Origin: Borreliella bissettiae DN127
GTDB lineage: Bacteria > Spirochaetota > Spirochaetia > Borreliales > Borreliaceae
DNA length: 64,000 bases
NCBI RefSeq assembly: GCF_000222305.1
Contig: NC_015921.1
Coordinates: 1-64,000, forward strand
Direction of reading: 5' to 3'
This document shows positions 38,174 through 47,206 of the stretch, in pieces. Position numbers and translations under genes: made by a program. How positions within the stretch are numbered: position 1 is the first letter of the stretch; each line of letters opens with the position of its first letter. The notes beneath the pieces were generated by a model, which was given only the letters and a program-made list of their open reading frames with translations, was not told the DNA's origin and made no database searches.

Positions 38174-39676
38174 TTAATTTTGGCTAAAGTTTTGCAAGGC
38201 AAAAAACGACTCATTAAAATTATTAACAAAATCTTTTTTATTTAGCAAAAAATCTGTAATCAAGCCACTATTTGCAATGTTAAAATTGTCAAGAAGTTTT
38301 TCATTTTTGATCTCTTCTTTGAGTCGATTAGATCTTTTTTTGGCTGAATTGAGAAAAAATAAATAAACTTTTTTATTTGCCACAAAAGGCTTAGACCAAG
38401 AATTTTCTTTTAATCCAAAAATAATATCATAAAAAGACTTGCTATTATTAAACTCAACCAACTCTTTTAAAGTATTGGGGTAAATGTTAACATTATAAGA
38501 CAAATTAACAACTTCTTTTTTTAAGCTAAGCTGATATTTTTCAAGAACTTGGCTTAAACTGCTGAATTTAATATCACCAAGAAAATCATTTAACTTATTT
38601 TCCAAATACCCTTCAATAACGCCTGGTTCATAAGTTTCAATGTAATTTTTAACAGAACTAATATCACGATCTGAATTTTTATCAAAATCATGAATATTGC
38701 CAAATGCCTTATATATTTGATATTCATTTTTATTTTTAATCTTAATAGGCTTGCTAAATTCACCTTCTCTTAAAGAAAAAATGGAATTTAGATCTTCTTT
38801 CTTTTCAACATTAAGATCTAAATCAAAATAATATTTATCCAAAGAAACAACGCCCTTGAAATTAGCTATATCATCTGAATAAAGCTTAGCAAGCTCTTCA
38901 AATGGCGTTTTGTTTAATAGCTTATCATAAGCATTCCGAGCATCATTCATATTTTTAAAACGAATAGACGCAAGTGATAAACATTTGAATAAATTTAAAT
39001 TTTTCTCAGCATAAGATATTGCCTCTTTATCAGAAAAATCCTGATAGGAAAGAGAAAGATATGAAATATGCCTTTCTACAGTACTCATATCTTTAATCAG
39101 ATCAAAAAGAGAATTGGGAAATATCAAATTACTATTTAAAAAAATTTTCACATTAGAAAACAACATATTTTCTACCATATCATCATAAATTTTAACTTTT
39201 TGATAATCAGAAGTTTTATTATATCTTTTAGAACTGAAATTTCCACTGGGGTCTAAATATTCCGGAGATTTAAGTAAATTTTTATTCAGCGTTTCCTTAG
39301 AAATGTAAAAATTATATTTTTTTACTAAGTCTAAAAAAGCAACATCTTCAACATATTTCATAAATGCCAAATACCAGGCATTATAATCTGTATTAATATT
39401 TTTAGCATTGCCCTGCAATCTAGAATAAAGATTTGAATAATAATTAACATATTTGGCAAACTTACTATCTTTTTTATAGTAAATAGGTTGACCTTTATAA
39501 GAACCAAATTTTAAACCAGATGAATGAGCATTATCAAATATCCCTGGAAGTAAAGGCGCAATAATAAATCCGAAAACAATTAAAATAAGAGCAAAAATAC
39601 CCCACATACCAACTTTTTTTTCTTTAGATTCAAGCTCAAGTAAATCATTTTTGACTTTTTTACTTCTTTTTCGCAT
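38174..39676 (-). CDS. Membrane-anchored SurA/PpiD-like foldase (BB0039)
   Basis: The protein has one N-terminal membrane helix (about 24-45 from the ATG) and a large outer part. A SurA-N-like helical region is followed by a parvulin-like segment around FEELAKLYSDDIANFKGVVSL and IFSLREGEFSKPIKIKNEYQI. This pattern resembles PpiD, which helps outer-membrane proteins fold. The parvulin core is divergent, so isomerase activity is uncertain. I place the start at the ATG 39676, preceded by AAGGG, rather than a TTG seven codons upstream. It is first in the run leading to plsC, parE and parC. Confidence 0.65.
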   Translation of the reverse strand: MRKRSKKVKNDLLELESKEKKVGMWGIFALILIVFGFIIAPLLPGIFDNAHSSGLKFGSYKGQPIYYKKDSKFAKYVNYYSNLYSRLQGNAKNINTDYNAWYLAFMKYVEDVAFLDLVKKYNFYISKETLNKNLLKSPEYLDPSGNFSSKRYNKTSDYQKVKIYDDMVENMLFSNVKIFLNSNLIFPNSLFDLIKDMSTVERHISYLSLSYQDFSDKEAISYAEKNLNLFKCLSLASIRFKNMNDARNAYDKLLNKTPFEELAKLYSDDIANFKGVVSLDKYYFDLDLNVEKKEDLNSIFSLREGEFSKPIKIKNKNEYQIYKAFGNIHDFDKNSDRDISSVKNYIETYEPGVIEGYLENKLNDFLGDIKFSSLSQVLEKYQLSLKKEVVNLSYNVNIYPNTLKELVEFNNSKSFYDIIFGLKENSWSKPFVANKKVYLFFLNSAKKRSNRLKEEIKNEKLLDNFNIANSGLITDFLLNKKDFVNNFNESFFALQNFSQN

Positions 39677-39868
39677 AAAACAACCCTTAATAAACAAGCA
39701 TGCTAATATACTAATAATTTAACTATTAAATTATCACAATTGAAAAATTATTGCAATTGAAATATCTAACTTAAGCTATACGCTTAATTATAGAACTAAA
39801 AAATTTTTGCATTTCTAATATAAAAACGAATCTCTCTGGATAAAAAAGGAGAATGAAATCAAAAGTAT

Positions 39869-40720
39869 ATGAATATGAATCAAAACAAATTCAACCTTAA
39901 TATAAATATAACTAAGGATGAACTTTTAAGATTAATAAAAATAGTTTACAACAATTTTGGAATCAATCTCAGCGAAAAAAAAAAGCTACTAATTGAAAGC
40001 AGATTATCATCCCTTTTGAAAGTTAAAGGTTTTAAAAATTTTACTGAATACATCAACTTTTTAGAAAAAAGCACTGGAAATATTCAATTAATCGAATTGG
40101 TAGACAAAATATCAACAAATCATACCTATTTTTTCAGAGAATCTAAGCATTTTGATTTTTTAAACAATAAAATATTACCCAAACTTACTGAAAAAATATT
40201 AAACTCAGAAAACTCAGAAATTAGAATATGGTCAGCAGGCTGCTCAAGCGGTGAAGAGCCTTATACAATTGCAATGATACTAAAAGAATACATGGAACAT
40301 AATAAAGTAAATTTCAAGGTCAAAATCTTAGCAACAGACATTTCAATTAGCGTCCTAAATGAAGCTAGTGAAGGAATTTATCCTGAAGATCGTATAATAA
40401 ATTTGCCCAAATATTTAAAAACTAAATATTTAAATCAACTTCAAGATGATAAATTTCAAGTTAAAGAAATTTTAAAAAAAATGGTTTACTTTAAAAAATT
40501 AAATTTAATGGATGAGAAATTTCCATTTAGCAAAAAATTTGACCTAATATTTTGCAGAAATGTCATGATCTATTTTGATGAAAAAACTAGAAACAATCTT
40601 GCCAATAAATTCTACTCCTATCTTAAAAAGGATTCTTATCTTTTAATTGGACATTCAGAAACAATCAGGGGGAACAAAAATCTTGAATACATAATGCCTG
40701 CCACCTATAAAAAGAATTAA
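39869..40720 (+). CDS. cheR: Chemotaxis protein methyltransferase CheR
   Basis: CheR methylates glutamates of chemoreceptors with SAM. The 283-residue protein has the N-terminal helical domain, TYFFRESKHFDFL (87-99), the SAM site IWSAGCSSGEEPYTIAM (120-136) and CRNVMIYF. The AGGAG site (39847-39851) is 17 nt from the ATG, which is too far for normal initiation; a 15-codon reading frame from ATG 39853 overlaps the start. In frame upstream there is a TGA, so the start cannot be much earlier. Its last codons form the left arm of a terminator hairpin. Confidence 0.94.
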   Translation: MNMNQNKFNLNINITKDELLRLIKIVYNNFGINLSEKKKLLIESRLSSLLKVKGFKNFTEYINFLEKSTGNIQLIELVDKISTNHTYFFRESKHFDFLNNKILPKLTEKILNSENSEIRIWSAGCSSGEEPYTIAMILKEYMEHNKVNFKVKILATDISISVLNEASEGIYPEDRIINLPKYLKTKYLNQLQDDKFQVKEILKKMVYFKKLNLMDEKFPFSKKFDLIFCRNVMIYFDEKTRNNLANKFYSYLKKDSYLLIGHSETIRGNKNLEYIMPATYKKN

Positions 40721-40747
40721 TGCTTATGAGCATTAATTCTTTTTATA
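40706..40747. terminator. Bidirectional rho-independent terminator, cheR/phoU
   Basis: The 19-nt arms 40706-40724 and 40729-40747 are exact reverse complements around the loop TATG. The arm ends TTCTTTTTATA give a T run on both strands. The left arm contains the last four cheR codons including TAA (40718-40720). It separates convergent cheR and the smc-phoU transcript. Confidence 0.85.
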
Positions 40748-40804
40748 AATTTTCTATTATGTTATGTAAAATTTATTTAACTAAAAGATCTAAAAACAAT
40801 ACTG

Positions 40805-41476
40805 CTAAGTTAGGTTTACTTTTTCACCTATTCTAATAAAATAGAGCAATTCACCAATTGTTGCTACATGGTCGCCTACTCTTTCTAAAAAACTATTCAA
40901 AAATAAAATATTTAAAAGATAATCCAAATTTTCAGGATTTTTTTTCATTGCATCAATAACAATACTTTTCTGCTTTGAAAATAATTTATCTATTATATTG
41001 TCATACTTAACTATCTTTAATATTTTGGTAAAATCTCCATCAAAATATGCGTCAAAAATATCAGACAACATTTCTTTAGCTGTATCGGCCATTTCTCTTA
41101 AAGGTTTAAAATACAGATTAAGAAAATCAAAATCATCCAAATCTGATTCAAGCAGAAGAACAACCTTTACAATCTTAGTGGCATGATCTGCAATCCTTTC
41201 AAGAGAACTTATTATTTTAATAATTGCTAAAATTTCTCTAAGCTCTGTAGCAACAGGATGCTCAGTAGCAATTATTCTTCCACACAAATCTTCAATATCA
41301 TACTGATAATCATCTATTATTTTTTCATCTTCATTGATTATTTTTTTAGCTAAACTTTTATCTTTAGATTCTAAGGCTATTAAAGAATCATCAATAATCT
41401 TAAGCACACATTCTTTCATATCCCAAAGATAATCTTTTATTATTTCAAGTTGTTTAGTAAGCTTTCTCCTTATCAT
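40805..41476 (-). CDS. phoU: Phosphate-transport regulator PhoU
   Basis: PhoU is a two-bundle helical protein that represses the phosphate regulon. The 223-residue protein has two repeats with the metal-binding E/DxxxD pattern: DDYQYDIEDL plus ISSLERIADHATKI, and ERVGDHVATIGELLYF. It lies 10 bp after BB0043 and away from any pst transporter gene, so it may act on other targets. A GGAGAT site precedes the ATG. Confidence 0.88.
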   Translation of the reverse strand: MIRRKLTKQLEIIKDYLWDMKECVLKIIDDSLIALESKDKSLAKKIINEDEKIIDDYQYDIEDLCGRIIATEHPVATELREILAIIKIISSLERIADHATKIVKVVLLLESDLDDFDFLNLYFKPLREMADTAKEMLSDIFDAYFDGDFTKILKIVKYDNIIDKLFSKQKSIVIDAMKKNPENLDYLLNILFLNSFLERVGDHVATIGELLYFIRIGEKVNLT

Positions 41477-41486
41477 ATCATATCTC

Positions 41487-42524
41487 CTAAAAAAACCGCT
41501 TTAAAAACAAATATCTTATCTTGGCTCTCTGATAATAATAACTAAAAGGGTAATTATCAATAACCAATTTATAGTAATACAAGGCCTTTAAAAAATCTTT
41601 ATACTTGCTCTCAGACTCATAAAGCTTTCCCAACAAATAACTATATTTGTCTGAAAAGTTTGAATTAATATACTTAGGAAAGTAAAGAGAGCTAAAATTT
41701 AAAGCAAACTCATGCTCTCCCCTTGTTACTAAGAATTCAAAGATTTCAAGATAAATACTCTCAGAAAAATCTACATTCTTTTCAACTAAATATCTGGCGT
41801 TCTCCAAAACCTCTTCTTTAATATTTAATTCTATACCAAGCTTAATTAGATTAAAAACAATGCTTTGAAAGCATCTGTTCTTCAATTTCAAATAATTCTC
41901 ATAAGACTTTAAATAATCTCTATTTTTATAATAAATTTCCGCCTTCAACAAAATATATTTATCGTCATTAAAATTATACTTATTAAGCAAATCTATTGCT
42001 CCCTTATAATCATTTATGTAAGATAAATTCAAAGCCCTGGCAATAACCTCTTTAGCGGTTATTGCATTAATACTGTCCTTTCCAGGTTCAAGACTATTAT
42101 AACTTTCAACGTTCTTATCCTTGTTAGAGCTGTCACCGCCATGTGGACTTGCAACTTCAAATTTCTTTGTAATTTTCAAGATAATTATTTTATTAAATTC
42201 ACTTGAATCTTTAACATTTTGATAACTGAAAACCAATTTAATCTTGCCTTCTTTTTTAAAAGTTTGAAAAGTAAAAACAGCACCGTTATCATAAGATTCT
42301 CCAATTAACTTAATAAAAGCTTCATTTTCAATGCTTTTAATATAAATCCAAGACTCATCTTTAAAAGAAAGATTAAACTTTGAATTGGTATTTACATTAA
42401 TATCTACCTCTCTACTACTAAAATCAAGCTCGTATGAATCACCTTGACTTATAAAAGCCGGCTTAGAGCAAACTTCAAAAACAATAAATAGCAAACTTAT
42501 ATAAATCAAATATCTTTTAATCAT
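41487..42524 (-). CDS. Exported TPR-containing protein (BB0043)
   Basis: The 345-residue protein has an N-terminal signal segment (about 1-21, ISLLFIVFEVCS). A beta-rich region (25-125) is followed by a helical C-terminal part with TPR-like spacing (NDYKGAIDLLNKYN, KNRDYLKSYENYLKL, LYESESKYKDFLKALYYYK). It overlaps BB0044 by 4 nt and precedes phoU. No enzyme motif is seen. A role as an envelope scaffold is inference. Confidence 0.65.
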   Translation of the reverse strand: MIKRYLIYISLLFIVFEVCSKPAFISQGDSYELDFSSREVDINVNTNSKFNLSFKDESWIYIKSIENEAFIKLIGESYDNGAVFTFQTFKKEGKIKLVFSYQNVKDSSEFNKIIILKITKKFEVASPHGGDSSNKDKNVESYNSLEPGKDSINAITAKEVIARALNLSYINDYKGAIDLLNKYNFNDDKYILLKAEIYYKNRDYLKSYENYLKLKNRCFQSIVFNLIKLGIELNIKEEVLENARYLVEKNVDFSESIYLEIFEFLVTRGEHEFALNFSSLYFPKYINSNFSDKYSYLLGKLYESESKYKDFLKALYYYKLVIDNYPFSYYYQRAKIRYLFLKRFF

Positions 42525-42922
42525 TTGGAAATTTCTAAAATCTTATCTATTAATTTTTCATTCTCCTTCTCAATATCAACGTTAAATAAATTTTCCTTTT
42601 TAATCCAAAGATCCTTGAAAAAATTCTCATCAAGAAATTTATTTTTAATCAACCCATCAACAACTAAATTCTTATTTAAATTTTCATTTAAAAAATCAGG
42701 CCTTGGAATAAAAAAATCATCCATATTTAGACATTCATTTAAATCAAAATAAAAATCTTCCATATCAACCAATTTAACTTTAGCATCTAAATTGTCTTCG
42801 GCAGATTTGTGAGATTTTTCTAACATTTGTGTTGCATAGAAATAAGTAATGCCCGAAACAACAAAAATTAAAAATATTAAAATTAAAAAATATTTTCTAA
42901 AACTAAACTTTCTATATTGCAT
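42521..42922 (-). CDS. Small membrane-anchored hypothetical protein (BB0044)
   Basis: This 133-residue protein has a basic start, one membrane helix (about 12-31, YFLILIFLIFVVSGITYFYA) and an acidic, helical outer part without known motifs. It begins 25 bp after smc and overlaps BB0043 by 4 nt. I do not recognise it. Confidence 0.6.
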   Translation of the reverse strand: MQYRKFSFRKYFLILIFLIFVVSGITYFYATQMLEKSHKSAEDNLDAKVKLVDMEDFYFDLNECLNMDDFFIPRPDFLNENLNKNLVVDGLIKNKFLDENFFKDLWIKKENLFNVDIEKENEKLIDKILEISK

Positions 42923-42947
42923 GTTAATTTCCTTGAATCTAACTTAA

Positions 42948-45395
42948 TTATATATTAAACACCCTGCTTTCACCATTATCAAGTGTAATACCTATCAAAT
43001 TTTCACCACCCTCAGAAACATATGCATTATGGGTTATCACTAAAAGTTGAATTTTTTTCCCCAATTCTTTTAAAAGTAAAGAAAGTTTTTTGCTATTCTC
43101 AAAATCAAGAGCCGCATCAATTTCATCAAGCATGCAAAAACAAGCAGGAGAATAATAATAAAGTGCAAATAAAAAAGCCATACTAACCAAAGTATTCTCA
43201 CCTCCTGAAAGCATATTATTGTTTTTGATAAACTTGTTTGAAAAATTTATTCTAATCTCAACATTATCGGTATTTTCATTATAAAAAAGATTGGCACTTC
43301 CTTTAAAAATTTTTTTAAAAAAATAAGAAAAATTTTTATTAATCTCATCAAATGATTCTCTAAATTTTTTATAAATCTCATTTTTTATTTTTTTTTGGAG
43401 CTTTTGTAATGAATATTTTGCAAGCTTCAAATCTTCTACTTGTAAACTTATTTTTTCAAAACGATCTTTAGTTTCATCAAATTCTTTATCAATATTGAAA
43501 AATACATAATCACCCAGCTTGATTGCATCTATTTCTTTGCGCAATAACTCTCTGGTTGCAAGATCTTCTTGTAAATCAAATTTATCAGATATTTGATTAG
43601 AAATATTGAAATTTTCTATTTCACTCTTAATGCTTGCATTAGAATTTAAAAGAAATTCGTATTCTGTCTGTTTTTTTATATATTCATAATAATTAGTTTT
43701 TTTAAAATCATTCAAAAACCTTAAAGAGCTAAAATTTTTCTCCTCAAAAGATTCACTACTGAATTTTGAAACACCAATAAGATTACTTAAATTAAGTTGA
43801 ATATCGCTCTTTTCTAAATTTAAATTCTCGAGCTTTAAATGCAAATTTTTAAGCTCTTCGTCAAGGCTATTCTTAGATTCAAATAAAAATTCTAAATTAC
43901 CATCTATAAGTTTGATTTCATCCAAATTTTTAAATTTAGAAAGCTCTATATATTCAAGCTCACCTAATACATCATTTAATTGAAGGGTCTTTTCTTCAAT
44001 TAATTTCTCGATATTTGCTATCTCCTTGGCAAAATTTGATTTTAAAGCATTTTTTTCTAGCAAAAATTTTTTCAAATTAACATTTTGATCGAAAATAGGC
44101 TCAATTTTATCCCTCAATAAAGCCAAAAGATTCTCATCTTTGCTTATATACTTGATTAAATTTACTCTAATCTCTTTAATATATTTTATACTCAATGATT
44201 CTTCAAAAAGTTTAAGAGAGTCTAATATATTCTCTTTTAATAAAATAAACTCTTCTGATTTGGCACTCCTTAATACAGATACAATTAGATCAACGAGTTC
44301 AAAGAAACTTTTAGTATACCTATTAATCTCGTCACTTAAAGAAAAAAAATCATTTTTCTTTTCTTTAAGCAAACTATTTAATTGATATAAATTTTTATTT
44401 ATGGAATTTTTTTTCTCTTCGGCCTCAGATTTGCTCTTGACAAACTTATCTTCCAAATTCATCTTTAACGTCTTTTCTTGTTCTAATTTTTGAATTTTAA
44501 TCTCTAACCCAAGAATTTTAGACTTCATAAACTCAAGATCCTTTTCTAATTCTTGAATATTATTAATAACATTTTTTTCTCTAAATGAATAAAATTCTAA
44601 CTTTTCCTTAAAACTAGAAGACAAAAATTTACTCAACCCGTCTAAATTCAATTCGCTTTTTAAGACATTAAGATCAAAATTAATATTGAAAAGCTTTTTT
44701 AATATTATTGTTTTTTCTAAAGCTTCTAATTTTTGACTTAAATCTTGATGTTTTTTTCTCAAAAAGTAAGCATTTTTTATGTTATCGTACTTTTGCCTTA
44801 AATTTTCTTGCAAGGACAACAAAGATGATAAATTTTGATTAGATTGCTTAAAATTTTTTAAGGCCTCTTCTTGTTCAATTTTTAAAACATCTATTCCACT
44901 TGCCTGTTCAATTAAAGATTTGAGATTTACATTTCTTTCCAAAGAAATGTCTTCAACCTTGCCTTGAGTTATAAACATATAAGGTGATTTTTTAAACTTA
45001 AACCTGTTCAAAAGTCTATTATAATCTTGAAAATTCAAAACTTTATTATTAAAATAATATTCACTTGATCCGTCCTTATAAAGACGCCTGCGAATATAAA
45101 AATCACCTTCAAATTCCTTTAAAGTCGCTTTTTCAGAGTTAATGTTGCTAAAAAAAAGGGTTATTTCTGCAAAATTTGATTTTCCTAATTTTGAAACTGA
45201 AATTAAATCAGAAATATCATCAACCCTTAAAAATTTTAAATTATCTTCTCCCATACAAAAACGCACAGCATCAATAAGATTGCTCTTCCCACATCCATTA
45301 GGGCCCACAATAAAACTCAAATTTTCACCTATTTCAAACTCTTGTCTATTTAAAAAAGATTTAAACCCTAAGAGCACTATTTTTTTTAAAACCAA
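42948..45395 (-). CDS. smc: Chromosome segregation SMC protein (compact, P115-like)
   Basis: SMC proteins compact and segregate the chromosome. The Walker A GPNGCGKSN is at 31-39, the QGK/E region around ITQGKVEDI near 143, the signature LSGGEN at 729-734 and Walker B FCMLDEIDAALD at about 753-765. At 815 residues it is about 350 short of usual bacterial SMC. The middle (about 170-690) is nearly all coiled coil, and I see no globular hinge with the conserved glycines. It may dimerise differently. It is first in the smc-BB0044-BB0043-phoU run. Confidence 0.92.
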   Translation of the reverse strand: MVLKKIVLLGFKSFLNRQEFEIGENLSFIVGPNGCGKSNLIDAVRFCMGEDNLKFLRVDDISDLISVSKLGKSNFAEITLFFSNINSEKATLKEFEGDFYIRRRLYKDGSSEYYFNNKVLNFQDYNRLLNRFKFKKSPYMFITQGKVEDISLERNVNLKSLIEQASGIDVLKIEQEEALKNFKQSNQNLSSLLSLQENLRQKYDNIKNAYFLRKKHQDLSQKLEALEKTIILKKLFNINFDLNVLKSELNLDGLSKFLSSSFKEKLEFYSFREKNVINNIQELEKDLEFMKSKILGLEIKIQKLEQEKTLKMNLEDKFVKSKSEAEEKKNSINKNLYQLNSLLKEKKNDFFSLSDEINRYTKSFFELVDLIVSVLRSAKSEEFILLKENILDSLKLFEESLSIKYIKEIRVNLIKYISKDENLLALLRDKIEPIFDQNVNLKKFLLEKNALKSNFAKEIANIEKLIEEKTLQLNDVLGELEYIELSKFKNLDEIKLIDGNLEFLFESKNSLDEELKNLHLKLENLNLEKSDIQLNLSNLIGVSKFSSESFEEKNFSSLRFLNDFKKTNYYEYIKKQTEYEFLLNSNASIKSEIENFNISNQISDKFDLQEDLATRELLRKEIDAIKLGDYVFFNIDKEFDETKDRFEKISLQVEDLKLAKYSLQKLQKKIKNEIYKKFRESFDEINKNFSYFFKKIFKGSANLFYNENTDNVEIRINFSNKFIKNNNMLSGGENTLVSMAFLFALYYYSPACFCMLDEIDAALDFENSKKLSLLLKELGKKIQLLVITHNAYVSEGGENLIGITLDNGESRVFNI

Positions 45396-45486
45396 ACTAA
45401 CTCCTAATTAAAATTAAAAACCAATTACTGATAAATCTACAATTTCATATTATAATAAATAAAAATATTTTAAAAAAAGGTCAATT

Positions 45487-46032
45487 ATGATTTGCGGAAT
45501 AGATGAAGTTGGAAGGGGCTGTATTTTTGGCCCTATTCTAAGTGCTGCTGTAGTTTTCAAAAAAAAACCTAACTTTATAAAAGAATTAGATGATTCTAAA
45601 AAACTAAAAAAAGAAAAAAGAGAGTACCTATCATCATTAATACTTGAAAACTCATATTATGCATTTGCTGAAATTTCAAATATAATAATAGAAAAAATAA
45701 ATATTCACAACGCATCCCTACTTGCAATGCAAACTGCATATGAAAACCTAAAATTAAATTGCAGCTTAGTACTTGTAGATGGCAAATTTGTTCCCAAAAT
45801 AACAGCAAAAAATGTTAAAGCAATAATTAAAGGGGATTCAATAATAGATGAAATAAAAGCCGCTTCAATTATTGCTAAAGTTAAAAGAGACAAACTAATG
45901 GATGAATACGATAAATTTTATCCATTATATTTCCTCAAAAAAAACAAAGGATACCCCACAAAAGAACATAAAAATGCAATAAAGAAATATGGGGTTTTAA
46001 GCCTTCATAGAAAAAATTTTAAACTAATTTAA
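45487..46032 (+). CDS. rnhB: Ribonuclease HII
   Basis: RNase HII removes ribonucleotides from DNA. The signature GIDEVGRGCIFGP is at residues 4-16 with two catalytic acidic residues; a third Asp lies in LVDGKFVP, and the fourth in DEIKAASIIAKVKRD. The 181-residue length is close to the smallest bacterial forms. AAAAAGG precedes the ATG. It is divergent from smc and converges on bpuR with a 20 bp gap. Confidence 0.95.
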   Translation: MICGIDEVGRGCIFGPILSAAVVFKKKPNFIKELDDSKKLKKEKREYLSSLILENSYYAFAEISNIIIEKINIHNASLLAMQTAYENLKLNCSLVLVDGKFVPKITAKNVKAIIKGDSIIDEIKAASIIAKVKRDKLMDEYDKFYPLYFLKKNKGYPTKEHKNAIKKYGVLSLHRKNFKLI

Positions 46033-46052
46033 AAAAATAAAAATAATAAAAT

Positions 46053-46421
46053 TTAATAATCCTTCTTTTTAAATCGACCGCCTGATAAATGAGATTTCTT
46101 ATCAAATCTAGAATCGTCTAATTTAGATCTCTCTCCATATTCACCATACCCTTTATTATGCCTTGCAGAAGAACCACCGGGTTCTGCGGATACTTTCTGC
46201 TTAATAACCGCTATTGCCTTAAGCAAATTGGATTCAAACTCACTTATATTCTCTTCATATACAAAAATAGAATGTCTTTCAAAATCTCCACTTGAACTTC
46301 TTTTACTCTCCACAATATTTAAAAAATAATCTCCTTTTCTATTTTCCTTGACATTAAAAAAATAAGTTCTCTCAGACTCTGTAAATAGTTTCTCAGAGTA
46401 TACTTCCCCTCTCTCTCCCAT
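46053..46421 (-). CDS. bpuR: PUR-domain nucleic-acid-binding protein BpuR
   Basis: The 122-residue protein has the PUR-alpha fold pattern of one repeat ([31 protein letters not shown] split across 9-39, then [23 protein letters not shown]). A basic, glycine-rich tail ends GGRFKKKDY. In B. burgdorferi, BpuR (BB0047) binds DNA and RNA and modulates erp genes. The ATG at 46421 follows a very strong GGAGG site; a GTG five codons upstream is less likely. Two TTGTACTT copies 30 bp apart lie in its leader. Confidence 0.9.
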   Translation of the reverse strand: MGERGEVYSEKLFTESERTYFFNVKENRKGDYFLNIVESKRSSSGDFERHSIFVYEENISEFESNLLKAIAVIKQKVSAEPGGSSARHNKGYGEYGERSKLDDSRFDKKSHLSGGRFKKKDY

Positions 46422-46442
46422 CAATTTCCTCCACACAAGTTT

Positions 46443-46480
46443 TTGTACTTGACTACATTTAAGTTAAATTAATTGTACTT
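46443..46480. repeat. TTGTACTT direct repeat upstream of bpuR
   Basis: TTGTACTT occurs at 46443-46450 and 46473-46480, exactly 30 bp apart (about three helical turns), between the bpuR start and an A10 tract. It may be an operator or an autoregulatory site. Function not shown. Confidence 0.5.
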
Positions 46481-46528
46481 ATTTAAAAAAAAAATTGCTA
46501 GCCAAAAATAACATTACAATAAATCTTA

Positions 46529-46557
46529 TTGACATAAATTGATTTTTTTTATATAAG
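46529..46557 (+). promoter_or_regulatory. Promoter of tRNA-Gly
   Basis: TTGACA (46529-46534) and TATAAG (46552-46557) with 17 bp spacing lie 15 bp before the tRNA 5' end. It is one of the best matches to the sigma70 consensus in the window. Confidence 0.75.
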
Positions 46558-46571
46558 TAAATTATTGTATT

Positions 46572-46643
46572 GCGTCCTTCGTATAATGGCTATTACCTTA
46601 GCCTTCCAAGCTAATGATGTCGGTTCGATTCCGATAGGACGCT
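46572..46643 (+). tRNA. tRNA-Gly (anticodon TCC)
   Basis: The 72-nt cloverleaf has acceptor arms GCGTCCT (46572-46578) and AGGACGC (46636-46642). The anticodon stem TTAGC/GCTAA encloses loop CTTCCAA with TCC at 46605-46607. The T arm has loop TTCGATT. The discriminator is T, usual for bacterial tRNA-Gly, and the CCA end is not encoded. It reads GGA and, with wobble, other Gly codons. Confidence 0.96.
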
Positions 46644-46732
46644 TTAAATACTGTTTTCACATTTCCTAAATTTAGTAATGCTTTTAAAGCTTAAGAATTA
46701 TATTCAAAGGATAATCAAAGAAATAAAATAAA

Positions 46733-47091
46733 TGGAGATGGCGGGAATTGAACCCGCGTCCTAAAAACAATACGATAAGCTTCTACAAGCTTATCTAGTA
46801 TTTTATTAAGCAATATGGTTTGGAAATACTAGCAAACCACCAAATTGCTCTCAAGTATAAAAGTCCCTAAAAATCAACTTGAAAACATTTTTAAGCAAGC
46901 TTCGATGTCAAAAAGGGTATAAGTGAACCTCAAAGCCAAATTCAACAAAACCCTCTGCTAACTTAAGCAGCCATTACAAGATTTGAGCTTGTAAAGTTAT
47001 TATTTTTTGCATTTATTTTAGAAGTTTTAAGAGATTCCCTCTGCCTGCAACTTACAATATTAGCATTTTTAGTCAAATCCAAAACATCCCC
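46733..47091 (-). ncRNA. ssrA: Transfer-messenger RNA (tmRNA)
   Basis: tmRNA rescues stalled ribosomes by adding a degradation tag. The 5' arm GGGGATG (ending at 47091) pairs with CATCTCC near 46734-46740, and a T arm with GGTTCAATTCC sits at the 3' end. CCA is not encoded. The tag reading frame occupies 46963-47010 and translates as AKNNNFTSSNLVMAA followed by TAA, the tag known for Lyme Borrelia. The 359-nt length is normal. It faces the tRNA-Gly gene tail to tail. Confidence 0.97.
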
Positions 47092-47103
47092 TCATATAGG
47101 GCC

Positions 47104-47132
47104 ACTATAGCATAATTTTAAGAAAACAACAA
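47104..47132 (-). promoter_or_regulatory. Promoter of tmRNA
   Basis: On the minus strand, TTGTTG (47132-47127) and TATAGT (47109-47104) are 17 bp apart. Transcription would start near 47097, a few bases before the mature 5' end, leaving a short leader for RNase P. Confidence 0.6.
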
Positions 47133-47143
47133 TACTACCTTAT

Positions 47144-47172
47144 TTGAAAAAAGTAAGCTAAAATTTTATAAT
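47144..47172 (+). promoter_or_regulatory. Promoter of the first transporter gene
   Basis: TTGAAA (47144-47149) and a perfect TATAAT (47167-47172) have 17 bp spacing. The leader to the ATG at 47207 is about 28 nt and includes AAAAGGTG. I saw no preQ1 riboswitch in it. Confidence 0.65.
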
Positions 47173-47206
47173 ATTAGCAAATCCGATATTAGTAAAAGGT
47201 GATTTT

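Noticed and set aside
46733-46800. Separate tRNA gene on the minus strand suggested by GGTTCAATTCC
   Set aside because: This T arm is the 3' part of tmRNA; no anticodon arm is next to it.
47173-47206. preQ1 riboswitch before the transporter gene
   Set aside because: The leader is only about 28 nt and lacks the CTA-rich/CCC-TAAAA pattern of preQ1 aptamers.
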